A stretch of DNA of 64,000 bases. Origin: Paenibacillus sp. FSL K6-3182 (GTDB lineage: Bacteria > Bacillota > Bacilli > Paenibacillales > Paenibacillaceae). A model generated the notes under the pieces. That model was not told the origin of the DNA. It ran no database searches and worked only from the letters and a program-made list of their open reading frames with translations. How positions within the stretch are numbered: position 1 is the stretch's first letter; the number at the start of each line of letters is the position of its first letter. Location of the stretch: contig NZ_CP150265.1 of the NCBI RefSeq assembly GCF_037976325.1, forward strand, positions 5,903,001 through 5,967,000, in the 5' to 3' direction. The position numbers and the translations under genes were made by a program. Below, one piece after another: positions 43,341 through 52,093 of this stretch.

Positions 43341-44594
43341 CTACTTTCGCAATTGTTTCCTAACTGGAGTATGTATTATACCAAATAACTGTTTATCTGA
43401 AATTGATTTAATATAAGCAGCGCCCTCGATATAATCAAAATATTGCGGTTGTATATGACTTCTATCCTCAATTGCAACTACTAGTACAAAATCACCATTA
43501 ACAAAAAAATTCACAAATTCAAAAGTGATTTCACCATTCACATCTACTTCAGAAATTGATATTTCATCATCATCTTTAGTTGTAAATACAAGTAGATCCA
43601 ATCCCATTGTATTTTTTATGGAAAGAGCAACACTCACATTCGTGAGATCCGCTATATCTGGCAATTTAAACTTGACTTTTATCCGGATAGTTTCACCATG
43701 TTTAATTACACTCGTTTCTCGACCTTTTTCGTTAATAACCTGTACTGATTTTAATAGATTAGGTTGGCTTCCCCATCTATTGATGATTTGTTCAAATATA
43801 TTAGCTTCTGCTTCTGCTTCTTCTATTTTCAGATTTTCTATTTGTAGTTTATTTACAGGTTCACTTTCATCTTCTGTATTCATAAATTCCATGTACTCTG
43901 CTGTTACACTAAGAGTATCACCAAAAGCAATTAATTTGCCTTGATGCAGCCAAATTGTTCTGTCACAAAACTTTCTAATGCTGGATACATCATGTCCTAC
44001 AAAGAGAATCGTAACTCCCTGATTTTTCAGCTCTTCAAACTTTTTAAAACATTTTGTTTGAAACTTCATATCTCCCACAGCTAATGCTTCATCTACAATT
44101 AGAATATCTGGATTTACATTTATCGCTACTGCAAATGCCAACCTGGCAAACATCCCACTTGAATACGTTTTTACTGGTTGATAAATAAATTCACCTATTT
44201 CAGCAAACTCTAATATTTTGGGAAGTATGTTGTCTATCTCTTTTCTTGATTTCCCTTGGAGTGTACCATTAAGATAAATATTCTCCATTCCACTATATTC
44301 AACATTAAAACCGGCACCTAATTCTAAAATCGCCGAAATTTTACCATTTACAACTACATTACCGCTTGTATGATTGAGAACTCCTGTTAAAATTTTTAAT
44401 AGAGTAGATTTCCCCGAACCATTCTTACCTACTATCCCTATTGTTTCTCCCTCTTTAATTTCAAAACCAACATCTTTCAACGCATGAAATTCTTTGTGTA
44501 ATTGTTTGATATTTCCAAAAACAACTTCTTTTAGACGATGTGTTGGTGAATCATATATTTTGTATATCTTTGATAGATTCTGAACTGTAATCAT
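43341..44594 (-). CDS. wzt: ABC exporter ATPase Wzt with C-terminal extension
   Basis: A 417-residue ATPase energising glycan export. Walker A GKNGSGKST, signature YSSGMFARLAFA and Walker B DILIVDEA are clear in the first 240 residues. The remaining roughly 150 residues form a beta-rich domain (about 275-417) like the Wzt C-terminal domain that in E. coli O9a binds the capped glycan end. It lies 3 nt after the fusion gene on the map, transcribed before it. AAAGGAGC precedes the start. Confidence 0.92.
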   Translation of the reverse strand: MITVQNLSKIYKIYDSPTHRLKEVVFGNIKQLHKEFHALKDVGFEIKEGETIGIVGKNGSGKSTLLKILTGVLNHTSGNVVVNGKISAILELGAGFNVEYSGMENIYLNGTLQGKSRKEIDNILPKILEFAEIGEFIYQPVKTYSSGMFARLAFAVAINVNPDILIVDEALAVGDMKFQTKCFKKFEELKNQGVTILFVGHDVSSIRKFCDRTIWLHQGKLIAFGDTLSVTAEYMEFMNTEDESEPVNKLQIENLKIEEAEAEANIFEQIINRWGSQPNLLKSVQVINEKGRETSVIKHGETIRIKVKFKLPDIADLTNVSVALSIKNTMGLDLLVFTTKDDDEISISEVDVNGEITFEFVNFFVNGDFVLVVAIEDRSHIQPQYFDYIEGAAYIKSISDKQLFGIIHTPVRKQLRK

Positions 44595-44606
44595 ATATTA
44601 GCTCCT

Positions 44607-45404
44607 TTAAAGTACGTCTGAAAAATGTGGGGTTAATTTTTTAAATAACCTTGCACCGACCAGCAATAATATTATTGTAATCAACCAGTAATAAGGAGTA
44701 ATTTTATAATGCTCCCAAAACCATACTTTATTAATAAAGGAATCGCGATATCCTTGAACAATATAAAAAATAGGATTTAATTTAAATATCAGATCGTATT
44801 TTGAAGGAACCATTGAATATGACCAGAATATTGGTGTTAACCAAAATCCAAATTGTAATATAATCGCAATCACTTGACCAACATCTTTTAAAAAAACATT
44901 TAATGCTGAGGATAGCCAGGTTAGACCGATAACTAGTAGAAATAGGGCACCGGTGTAATAGACTACTTGTAAAAGATATAAATCCACTCCAACACCATAA
45001 AAAATAAACACTAACAAAGTAATACTTAAAAAAACGATATGTATAAAAAATGCAGATACCACTTTAACAACTGGAAGCAAATGTACTTTAAACACAATTT
45101 TTTTGACTAAGAAACTATTCTGCTCTATTGCAGATGTAGCAGACGAAACACTCTCCGAAAAGAAAAACCATGGAACTATACCAGCTAATAACCATAATAT
45201 AAAAGGAAATTCACCTATTGGGAAAGATCTAAAACCTATCTGAAAAACAAACCAGTAAGTTATAATTAATAATAAAGGATGAGCGAAAGCCCAAAAGGCT
45301 CCAAGAGTTGAACCCAGATAACGTGAAGAAATGTCTTTTTTTGATAATTCGAATACAGTTCTTCTGTCTTTGTAAATATCTTTAAAGTACCTTAAAAAAG
45401 TCAT
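44607..45404 (-). CDS. wzm: ABC-2 type glycan exporter permease Wzm
   Basis: A 265-residue permease with six membrane helices. The family start is YFKDIYKDRRTVFELSKKDISSRYLGSTLGAFWAFAHPLL; GFWLTPIFWSYSMVPSKYDLIFKLNPIFYIVQGYRD is the conserved C-terminal pattern. With Wzt it flips a completed polyprenyl-linked glycan across the membrane. It starts the minus-strand operon running to 36349. Confidence 0.93.
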   Translation of the reverse strand: MTFLRYFKDIYKDRRTVFELSKKDISSRYLGSTLGAFWAFAHPLLLIITYWFVFQIGFRSFPIGEFPFILWLLAGIVPWFFFSESVSSATSAIEQNSFLVKKIVFKVHLLPVVKVVSAFFIHIVFLSITLLVFIFYGVGVDLYLLQVVYYTGALFLLVIGLTWLSSALNVFLKDVGQVIAIILQFGFWLTPIFWSYSMVPSKYDLIFKLNPIFYIVQGYRDSFINKVWFWEHYKITPYYWLITIILLLVGARLFKKLTPHFSDVL

Positions 45405-45848
45405 ATTATATCCCCTTTTTAAAAACTCATTTGAATTATTCTCAACATGATAAAAATAGTTAATGAATTAATTTATTGTTTTATATTATTAATAAAATAT
45501 TTTCACATGTTTATAAGGAATTTCTTATATTTATAAAAATCTTCTTTTCACACTTCTAAAATAATCATCGTTTAAACTAAATGTACTATTCAAAAAAAAC
45601 TCCGAATCCACCCCTGCTATCTTACCAAAATTCCTCCCACATTAACACCTTATTCTACCTTTACACCGAATAAATTGTAGAATTTTTCCGATTTCCTCTC
45701 TATTTCGACAAAACCTCATATTCTACAAATTTGTAAACTACATACAAATCACATCTCCTAATATAGTAATCTACTCCCCCATTTGTTAAAATACAAATAA
45801 AGCTAATTGTTTCATATCTACATAACGATGGATGAGGAGTACATACGA
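45405..45848. promoter_or_regulatory. AT-rich divergent intergenic region
   Basis: 444 nt between wzm (minus) and the ligase-like gene (plus). I see no gene. ATTCTAC occurs three times (45652-45658, inverted at 45677-45683, and 45720-45726) and a palindrome ACAAATTTGT overlaps the last. The promoters are not clear enough to place. Confidence 0.4.
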
Positions 45849-48110
45849 ATGAGTGCACGAAACAAATCAAAAAGGAATACGAACACTTTAAATGCTGATT
45901 TTGCGCTTTTGAGGTGGATTGGGGCTATTGGAATCGCTCTATTTCTAGTCATCTTCCCCTATGAGAGAGCATTGTTTAACGGTTACGAATTAAGCTTTGA
46001 AGGCCCAATTTATGTAGCACTCATCTTCGCTTACGTGATGCTTGCCTTTACTGCATTTTATGTGTATCGCAACTCACAGATGAACAGTTATCGTGGAATT
46101 TTGTCGATTGCCGTCATGCTGCTTCCATTCATTTATTGGTTGTCATCATTACAGGCGGTTTCAACCTATTATGCGAAGTTTATGACTCTCGTATTTTTCC
46201 TACTTGCTGCTTTATTCATAGGCGCTCTGTATTTTGCAGAAAATAAGCTAACCCGCAAAACAATTGAATACGCGGTTATGCTCTCTTCTTATTTAATCGT
46301 TCTATTTGGTTTACTCAACCTTTTTGGTCAACTCTATTATAAGGATGCGCTATGGCTTGCACATGATGGCTACCGCCTTTCGTCGGTATTCCAATACTCA
46401 AACTCATACGCCGGCTTCCTAGTCGCTTTATTTCTAGTTAGTTTGTATTATGCAGTTCACTGCGTGCGTCCATCTGCAAGAATCATTCATGCTGCCATGC
46501 TTGTACCGATTTGGATTTCATTCATGCTCACTTATTCACGCGGTGCAATTGTTATTATTCCAGTTATGCTGCTTATTGTGCTGCCTTTCTTACGCTTAAC
46601 GAAGCAAATTACATACATCGTGTTTATGGGCGTATCTGTAGTGGTTTCCATGGCTGTCCTTGGAAAACTAACAACGATTGCTGATAAAATAGCTACACTA
46701 GTTCAACCTACTGAAACGAAAGCGCCAAGTACAATTTCCTTGTTCAGCTCACTGCCTATGCAGGGCTGGGGATTACTTCTGCTCGGCCTGCTCATTGTTA
46801 CTGGCCTTATTATGCTTTATCATGCCAAAGCTGCTGATTTCCTAGAAACGAAGCTTGCCAAGCTTTCTTCGTACAAATGGTCTTTTGCGGCTGTGCCTGT
46901 CATTACAATCGTACTTACTGCTGTAGCAGCGGTCAGCCTTCTTGGCAGCAGCGCTATTCGCGGCTTGCTTCCTGACAAAATTGCTGCACGCTTTGAAAAT
47001 ATTAACCTCCAACAGCACAGCGTTTTGGAACGTTTAACCTTTTACAAAGACGGTCTTCGTGTAGCTGAGGATTACCCGCTGCTTGGAGGCGGTGGCGGCG
47101 CTTGGCAAGCCATGTTTGAGCAATATCAGAATAACCCTTATTGGAGCAGACAAGCACATAGCTTCTTTGTACAAGTTCTTGTGGAGAGCGGTTGGCTTGG
47201 TCTACTAGCAGTCGTCGGACTGCTCGCGTTTGTATATTTTTTATACATCCGATCCTTTATTCGTTATCCCGAGCTTAGAGGCAGCCATTTTGTCTTTTTC
47301 ATTTTTTCTTTGGCGCTGCTAGTCCACAGTGTGATCGATTTTGATATGAGCTATATTTATATTATCTCTCTCGTCTTTATTTCTCTCGGTTGTATGCTTG
47401 CTCCATATAGCCACAAGCTAATAATCGAACGTATGAATGGCAAGCTTAATAAATCTTGGCCAAAAATCGCATATCCAGCGGTTATGGCGTTATTGTCTAT
47501 ATTCCTTCTTGTCATTGCCATCCGAGAAACAAACGCAACTAGTAACTATAATAAAGCTATCGATTTGGCAGTTGGGCAGCAAACTTCTTTAGAACAACTT
47601 CTGCCTATACTTGATCGTGCCATTAAGTCTTCACCAACACAGCCTTATTATAAGCTAACGAAAGCTGACTGGCTGGAGCAGGCTTATAAGCAAACGAACA
47701 CCGCTACATTCCTTGACCAAGCTCTTAGTACGGTTAAGGAAGGCAGAAAATATGATCCTTATAATCGAAGCCTTCTAATGTCGGAATATCGTTTTCTGCA
47801 AGAAAAAGGACTTTTTGAAGAGTCGCTCGCAACGATTAATGAAGGTGTCAAAAAATTCCCTTGGGATATCAATCTATATGAAGCTGCGATAACCTCATAC
47901 GCTAAAGCAAATCAAACTGCACTTACAGAAAAGGATGAAGCTAAAGCAAAACAATATGCTCAGCAGGTTGTCGATCTCTCTAACGAAGTTAAAAGAAGAA
48001 TCGGTCAGCTAGCTTCACTTCCAGCCGAGCAGCAGCAAGGACGTACATTTGCAATGACACCAGGTATTGAGGAAGCAGTAGCCCAAATCGAGCTTGCTTC
48101 GGCACAATAA
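45849..48110 (+). CDS. O-antigen ligase / Wzy-like membrane protein with C-terminal TPR-like region
   Basis: A 753-residue protein with about twelve membrane helices (residues about 18-530) and a soluble helical tail (about 560-753) with tetratricopeptide-like pairs (LDQALSTVKEGRKYDP, FEESLATINEGVKKFPWD). The Wzy_C/ligase domain shows YSRGAIVIIP and QAHSFFVQVLVESGWLGLL. In slg clusters such proteins (WsaB/WsfB) transfer the glycan to the S-layer protein, so that role or wall ligation is probable. Start at 45849 has AGGAG 9 nt upstream; an ATG 42 nt earlier lacks one. Confidence 0.87.
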   Translation: MSARNKSKRNTNTLNADFALLRWIGAIGIALFLVIFPYERALFNGYELSFEGPIYVALIFAYVMLAFTAFYVYRNSQMNSYRGILSIAVMLLPFIYWLSSLQAVSTYYAKFMTLVFFLLAALFIGALYFAENKLTRKTIEYAVMLSSYLIVLFGLLNLFGQLYYKDALWLAHDGYRLSSVFQYSNSYAGFLVALFLVSLYYAVHCVRPSARIIHAAMLVPIWISFMLTYSRGAIVIIPVMLLIVLPFLRLTKQITYIVFMGVSVVVSMAVLGKLTTIADKIATLVQPTETKAPSTISLFSSLPMQGWGLLLLGLLIVTGLIMLYHAKAADFLETKLAKLSSYKWSFAAVPVITIVLTAVAAVSLLGSSAIRGLLPDKIAARFENINLQQHSVLERLTFYKDGLRVAEDYPLLGGGGGAWQAMFEQYQNNPYWSRQAHSFFVQVLVESGWLGLLAVVGLLAFVYFLYIRSFIRYPELRGSHFVFFIFSLALLVHSVIDFDMSYIYIISLVFISLGCMLAPYSHKLIIERMNGKLNKSWPKIAYPAVMALLSIFLLVIAIRETNATSNYNKAIDLAVGQQTSLEQLLPILDRAIKSSPTQPYYKLTKADWLEQAYKQTNTATFLDQALSTVKEGRKYDPYNRSLLMSEYRFLQEKGLFEESLATINEGVKKFPWDINLYEAAITSYAKANQTALTEKDEAKAKQYAQQVVDLSNEVKRRIGQLASLPAEQQQGRTFAMTPGIEEAVAQIELASAQ

Positions 48111-48134
48111 AGTGTTGTAATGATCTCGTATTAC

Positions 48135-48180
48135 AAAGACTGCCCGCTTGCACAATTCATGTGCGACGGGCAGTCTTTCT
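48135..48180 (+). terminator. Intrinsic terminator
   Basis: AAAGACTGCCCG / CGGGCAGTCTTT outer stem (48135-48146, 48167-48178) with inner GCAC/GTGC and T-rich end, after the ligase-like gene. Confidence 0.85.
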
Positions 48181-48181
48181 C

Positions 48182-48236
48182 GTTTCATACAAGTTTCACG
48201 CAAGTTTCTTGTATGTTTCACGCAAGTTTTATGGCA
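48182..48236. repeat. Five 11-bp direct repeats (consensus GTTTCACGCAA)
   Basis: Units start at 48182, 48193, 48204, 48215 and 48226, each opening GTTT; two are identical and two further degenerate units follow to about 48258. One turn of the helix per unit resembles tandem boxes of PhoP/OmpR-type response regulators. It lies upstream of the M23-bactofilin operon. Confidence 0.8.
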
Positions 48237-48317
48237 TGTTTTACTTCGTTTAAGAATAAATAGCAATAGAACGTTCTGATCGTTTATAGCCAATCTTAAA
48301 TAGAAAGGAGAAGTCTA

Positions 48318-49331
48318 TTGAAACGAGTCAAGAAGCCAAAATGGTCTTTTGTCGTGCTGCGCGGCGCTGACAAAACCGTTAAACAGTTTCACGTTTCAAA
48401 GCGATCGGTCTTTGCCGCTCCAACGGCGGTAGTAATAGCGGTTACGGGCTGTATTGCGGGGCTCCAAATAAAGTCGGCCTATGAAATGAACCAATTGGAA
48501 GAACAGATGTCACAACAAGACGAACTATTTGCCCAAACCGTTTCCGATAAAAACGAAGCTATTGTCTCGCTGCAGCAAGAAATAATCGGATTGTCAGAGC
48601 AAGCAAATGAAATGAAAGAGAAAATCGATGATCTGCAGCAGCTCGAACTAAAGCTGAAGCAATTTATCGCAAACTATGGCAGTAAACTTGAAACCTCTAC
48701 CTATGTGACGCCAATAGACAAAAGTGAGACAACTGTAAAAATTCTTTCCGATACTTCCTCAACAGGAAATCGGAGCTTTAACGATTCGAAGCAAAGCAAA
48801 CAGTTTGTTTTGCTCGCACAGGAAACAGGACTTCATCTCGCCGATTTGCAGCGGATGGTCGAGACGATGGAGGATTCATTAACGTTGACGCTGCAGCTCG
48901 CACAAGCGACGCGAGTCTCCGTTGATGCTTATCCTTCCGGCTGGCCGACACGCTCCAAAATGCTGACCTCTGGATTTGGTTATCGAAGAGATCCTTTTAC
49001 CGGACGAACGGCTTTCCACGCTGGACTAGACATCACTGGCAAGCTAGGAGATCCCATATTTAGCGCAGCAGACGGCACTGTATCGGACACTGGCTTCAAT
49101 AACTCACTGGGCAAGTATATTATCATTGATCATCTCGGAGGCCTGCAAAGCGCTTATATGCACTTAAAGGAAATCGAAGCGAAAGAAGGCGACACCGTCG
49201 TTCGAGGCGAAAAGATCGGTTTGCTCGGATCGAGCGGCAGAAGCACTGGCCCGCATTTGCATTTTCAAATTATGCAGAAAAACGAGCCTGTTAACCCTTT
49301 ACCATTTTTGTCATTAATAAAGGAGGATTAA
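48318..49331 (+). CDS. Membrane-anchored M23 (LytM-type) peptidase
   Basis: A 337-residue protein with an N-terminal membrane anchor (about 30-50), a coiled coil (about 58-120) and a C-terminal M23 domain (about 215-330). Zinc ligands are in HAGLDI and HLHF, and SSGRSTGPHLHFQI is the family end. It likely cuts peptidoglycan cross-bridges or acts as a regulator. The TTG start follows AGAAAGGAG. Its stop lies next to the bactofilin start (about 1 nt), so the two are coupled. Confidence 0.92.
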   Translation: MKRVKKPKWSFVVLRGADKTVKQFHVSKRSVFAAPTAVVIAVTGCIAGLQIKSAYEMNQLEEQMSQQDELFAQTVSDKNEAIVSLQQEIIGLSEQANEMKEKIDDLQQLELKLKQFIANYGSKLETSTYVTPIDKSETTVKILSDTSSTGNRSFNDSKQSKQFVLLAQETGLHLADLQRMVETMEDSLTLTLQLAQATRVSVDAYPSGWPTRSKMLTSGFGYRRDPFTGRTAFHAGLDITGKLGDPIFSAADGTVSDTGFNNSLGKYIIIDHLGGLQSAYMHLKEIEAKEGDTVVRGEKIGLLGSSGRSTGPHLHFQIMQKNEPVNPLPFLSLIKED

Positions 49332-49783
49332 TGTTTATGTTCAAGGACCATAAGCGGCTGGCAGCCACTGATACATTAATTGGCCAAGGCACGATAAGCG
49401 AGGGCCGGCTAATTTGTGAAGCAAGTCTTCGCATTGAAGGGGAGCACCGAGGCGATATCGAATGCAAAGCTGACGTCATCATTGGAGAATGTGGTCTTGC
49501 TCGCTCGAATATTACGGCGCGTGATATTACCATTGCAGGAAAGGTTTTCGGAGATATCGTCACCAAGGGGAGGCTGATCATTACTTCCTCCGGCACGTTA
49601 ACGGGGGCAATTACAACCCAAACACTGATCATTCAAGATGGCGGCAAGCTGAATGGTAACTGCTACATGGAGCAAGCAGCTGACAGCAAAAATCGTGTGC
49701 CAGTAGAATCCGATCCACCACACATCACCGGTAAAGAAACAGTAATTAAAGAATCCAAAGAGAAATCTCGACAAGCAGGATAA
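49331..49783 (+). CDS. Bactofilin (polymer-forming, DUF583)
   Basis: A 150-residue bactofilin. The right-handed beta-helix core (about 15-115) shows the turn-by-turn pattern DTLIGQGTISEGRLICEASLRIEGEHRGDIECKADVIIG, with a charged disordered tail. Bactofilins form filaments that position wall enzymes; pairing with an M23 peptidase is a known operon arrangement. It overlaps the peptidase stop codon. Confidence 0.93.
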   Translation: MFMFKDHKRLAATDTLIGQGTISEGRLICEASLRIEGEHRGDIECKADVIIGECGLARSNITARDITIAGKVFGDIVTKGRLIITSSGTLTGAITTQTLIIQDGGKLNGNCYMEQAADSKNRVPVESDPPHITGKETVIKESKEKSRQAG

Positions 49784-49789
49784 TACAGC

Positions 49790-49853
49790 AAAAAAGCCGT
49801 TCTACACGTGCATGTCTTCCGAAGAAGCAGCATGTATAGAAACGGCTTTTTTA
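49790..49853. terminator. Intrinsic terminator (bidirectional)
   Basis: AAAAAAGCCGTT and AACGGCTTTTTT flank a hairpin with a long inner stem (CTACAC-CATG... / CATGTATAG), between bactofilin and the convergent ABC permease gene. Confidence 0.8.
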
Positions 49854-49866
49854 ATTCATCTAAAGT

Positions 49867-50661
49867 CTAAGCTGCAACATCGCGTTTCTTAAAGGTATAC
49901 CATGTAATGGCGATGAAAAGAGCATAATAAACACCGAGCACCACAAGCGAAAAGCCTAAGGTCATGCCCTCTCTCATCGGATTTCCATCCAAGTATTGCG
50001 TTAGATTCAAATGAATAAACAATAGATAATCGATCCAATTGTAATCGAGCATCGCAATTAAACCAATAAAGCTGTTCACGCCTAGAAGAAGAAACAATGC
50101 CATACCAATTGCTAAACCGCTGCTGCGGAATACAGTAGAGAGCATGAACGCAAGCGTTACGTTAACAACAAGCGAAATTAACGTTAAGCCATAATACTTA
50201 AGCATATACGAAAATGGATTTGTTCCTTCATCTCCAACGAAGGTTGGCTTTATATCCGGCGACGCATTAATGCCGAAGCAAATCCAGTTCACGAATATCG
50301 TCGTAGCAAACAGTACAATAGCAAGCAAAAGAGCGAATATCATGATCGAAATATATTTAGACAACAATATTTTCGAGCGTGACCAAGGTCTGATAAGCAG
50401 AAGCTTGATGGTGCCACTCGTAAATTCCTCAGCAACGCCGCCAGCAGCGATTACTACGGTAAAGATCGTAACGAGCAGAAACAAAATGGAGGATTCCATA
50501 AAAGCAACATCCCACATCGAGGCATCTCTTCCACCAAATATTACCCATAAAATAGAAATAGCCAGTACTAACAAAATCAATATGCCGGTCATCACCCATG
50601 TGCGAGGACGACGGTAAATTTTCATGTTCTCATTTTGAATAAGCGGCAAAAAATTACCCAA
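49867..50661 (-). CDS. ABC-2 type transporter permease
   Basis: A 264-residue polytopic membrane protein with about six helices. It begins in the cytosol (NENMKIYRRPRTWVMTGILILLVLAI), has FTSGTIKLLLIRPWSRSKILLSKYISI, and ends with the KKRDVAA tail, all typical of bacitracin-like and multidrug ABC-2 permeases. It overlaps the ATPase gene by 8 nt and so forms a transporter with it. Substrate unknown. Confidence 0.9.
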   Translation of the reverse strand: MGNFLPLIQNENMKIYRRPRTWVMTGILILLVLAISILWVIFGGRDASMWDVAFMESSILFLLVTIFTVVIAAGGVAEEFTSGTIKLLLIRPWSRSKILLSKYISIMIFALLLAIVLFATTIFVNWICFGINASPDIKPTFVGDEGTNPFSYMLKYYGLTLISLVVNVTLAFMLSTVFRSSGLAIGMALFLLLGVNSFIGLIAMLDYNWIDYLLFIHLNLTQYLDGNPMREGMTLGFSLVVLGVYYALFIAITWYTFKKRDVAA

Positions 50662-51574
50662 TTCGTTCCCCTCCTGTCACTTCTAAAAATTGGTCTTCAA
50701 GTGTCTTAACCTGTACGCGAATGCCATAAACCTTGATTCCAGCATGAACGAGAGAAGCATTAATGGCAGCTGTGTTTTCCTTATCCGTTTCAACTGCTAT
50801 GGCATCTTTGCCTTCAAGCACCGCAGTAAAGCCAGATGTGAACAGCACATCCATCGCTGCCTGCTGACTGTCCACTTCAATAATAACACGGTTATGTACT
50901 TTAGCTGCATGCTCGCCCTTAATGGTTCGCACGTCTATGAGCTTGCCATTTTGAATGATCGCGACACGATCACACATAAGCTCCATTTCAGATAATAAGT
51001 GGCTCGATACAAATACAGCAATACCTTCTTCTTTGGAAAGCATGCGCAAATAGTCACGTAGCTCTCTTATCCCTGCCGGATCCAAGCCATTTGTAGGTTC
51101 ATCCAAAATAAGCAGCTGAGGTTTATGCAAAATAGCCTGTGCTACGCCAAGCCGCTGCCGCATGCCGAGCGAATAGGTTTTCACCTTATCCCGAATTCGC
51201 CCTTCAAGACCAACGAGCTTAACAACCTCATGAACACGATGCTCTGTAATGCCTGGAATCATTCGTGCATAATGAATTAAATTATCATAGCCGCTCAAGT
51301 ATTTGTACATTTCAGGATTCTCAACAATCGCTCCAACATGGCGAATTGCCTTTTCGTATTCCTTCGTAATGCTATGTCCTCCAATAGTGATTTCACCATC
51401 TGTGAGCGACATTAAGCCAACCATCATTCGAATCGTAGTGGTTTTACCCGAGCCGTTGGGACCAAGGAAACCAAATACTTCCCCAAGTGGGATATCAAGC
51501 GTTAAGCGATCAATAATCGTTCTGCCGCCGATTTTTTTGGTTACATTTTTTAATTTAACAATAGGCTGATCCAT
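50654..51574 (-). CDS. ABC transporter ATP-binding protein
   Basis: A 306-residue ATPase with Walker A GPNGSGKTTT, signature SLGMRQRLGVAQAI and Walker B LLILDEPTNGLDPAG. The C-terminal 80 residues are a short regulatory region. Together with the permease it is BcrA-like. Its operon is monodirectional, minus strand, and not part of the glycan genes by function. Confidence 0.93.
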   Translation of the reverse strand: MDQPIVKLKNVTKKIGGRTIIDRLTLDIPLGEVFGFLGPNGSGKTTTIRMMVGLMSLTDGEITIGGHSITKEYEKAIRHVGAIVENPEMYKYLSGYDNLIHYARMIPGITEHRVHEVVKLVGLEGRIRDKVKTYSLGMRQRLGVAQAILHKPQLLILDEPTNGLDPAGIRELRDYLRMLSKEEGIAVFVSSHLLSEMELMCDRVAIIQNGKLIDVRTIKGEHAAKVHNRVIIEVDSQQAAMDVLFTSGFTAVLEGKDAIAVETDKENTAAINASLVHAGIKVYGIRVQVKTLEDQFLEVTGGERIG

Positions 51575-51670
51575 ATTTGTGCTCCTCCTTCAAAAATCCA
51601 AATCCTATTCATTATAAACGATTAAGGAAACAATTGGTAGTTTACAAAAAAATACACCTCCACTCTACAG

Positions 51671-51958
51671 TTAAACTGTAGGGCAGAGGCTCTCATTATC
51701 ATTTGTGCGATAGGGCTGTATAACATGTTCGGCAACTTTCGCATCTGCACGAAGGAACATTTTATAGTCATAGTTACTGGTCTTACCCGGCGATCCTACT
51801 ATAGCATCCAGCCTATCCTGCTCCACGCTGCATGTTAAGCAATAACCCATTGGATGTACCACTCGGAAAAATCCTGTTCGAAACAAAATATCTGCTTCAG
51901 GACTTAAAAGCATCTCCCCGCAACTAACACAATAAAAACGGTCCTTTGAACATATCAT
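51671..51958 (-). CDS. Small CxxC zinc-ribbon-like hypothetical protein
   Basis: A protein of about 95 residues with two cysteine pairs (YCVSCGEML and YCLTCSVE) that look like a zinc-binding ribbon. Otherwise unrecognised. The ATG at 51958 follows GGGAG; an upstream ATG at 52021 has no ribosome-binding site, so the shorter form is preferred. It stands between an ABC transporter and a ManC gene, all minus strand. Confidence 0.55.
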   Translation of the reverse strand: MICSKDRFYCVSCGEMLLSPEADILFRTGFFRVVHPMGYCLTCSVEQDRLDAIVGSPGKTSNYDYKMFLRADAKVAEHVIQPYRTNDNESLCPTV

Positions 51959-52093
51959 TCGATAGATCGCTCCCTCTCTCTTTCGTAATGATTGTATCAA
52001 CCTCAACATTAAAAACGGCATTAAGCGTTAAATGGCAGAAGTTCTATCATAACGTCGATTTGCAATCCATCCCAAACATGCTTTAACAGCATA

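Noticed and set aside
48182..48258. CRISPR array
   Set aside because: Unit length is 11 bp with no spacers; this is tandem DNA, not repeat-spacer.
48015..48293. Minus-strand 92-codon frame after the ligase-like gene
   Set aside because: It runs through the terminator and the 11-bp repeats; its apparent repeated protein sequence is a result of the DNA repeat.
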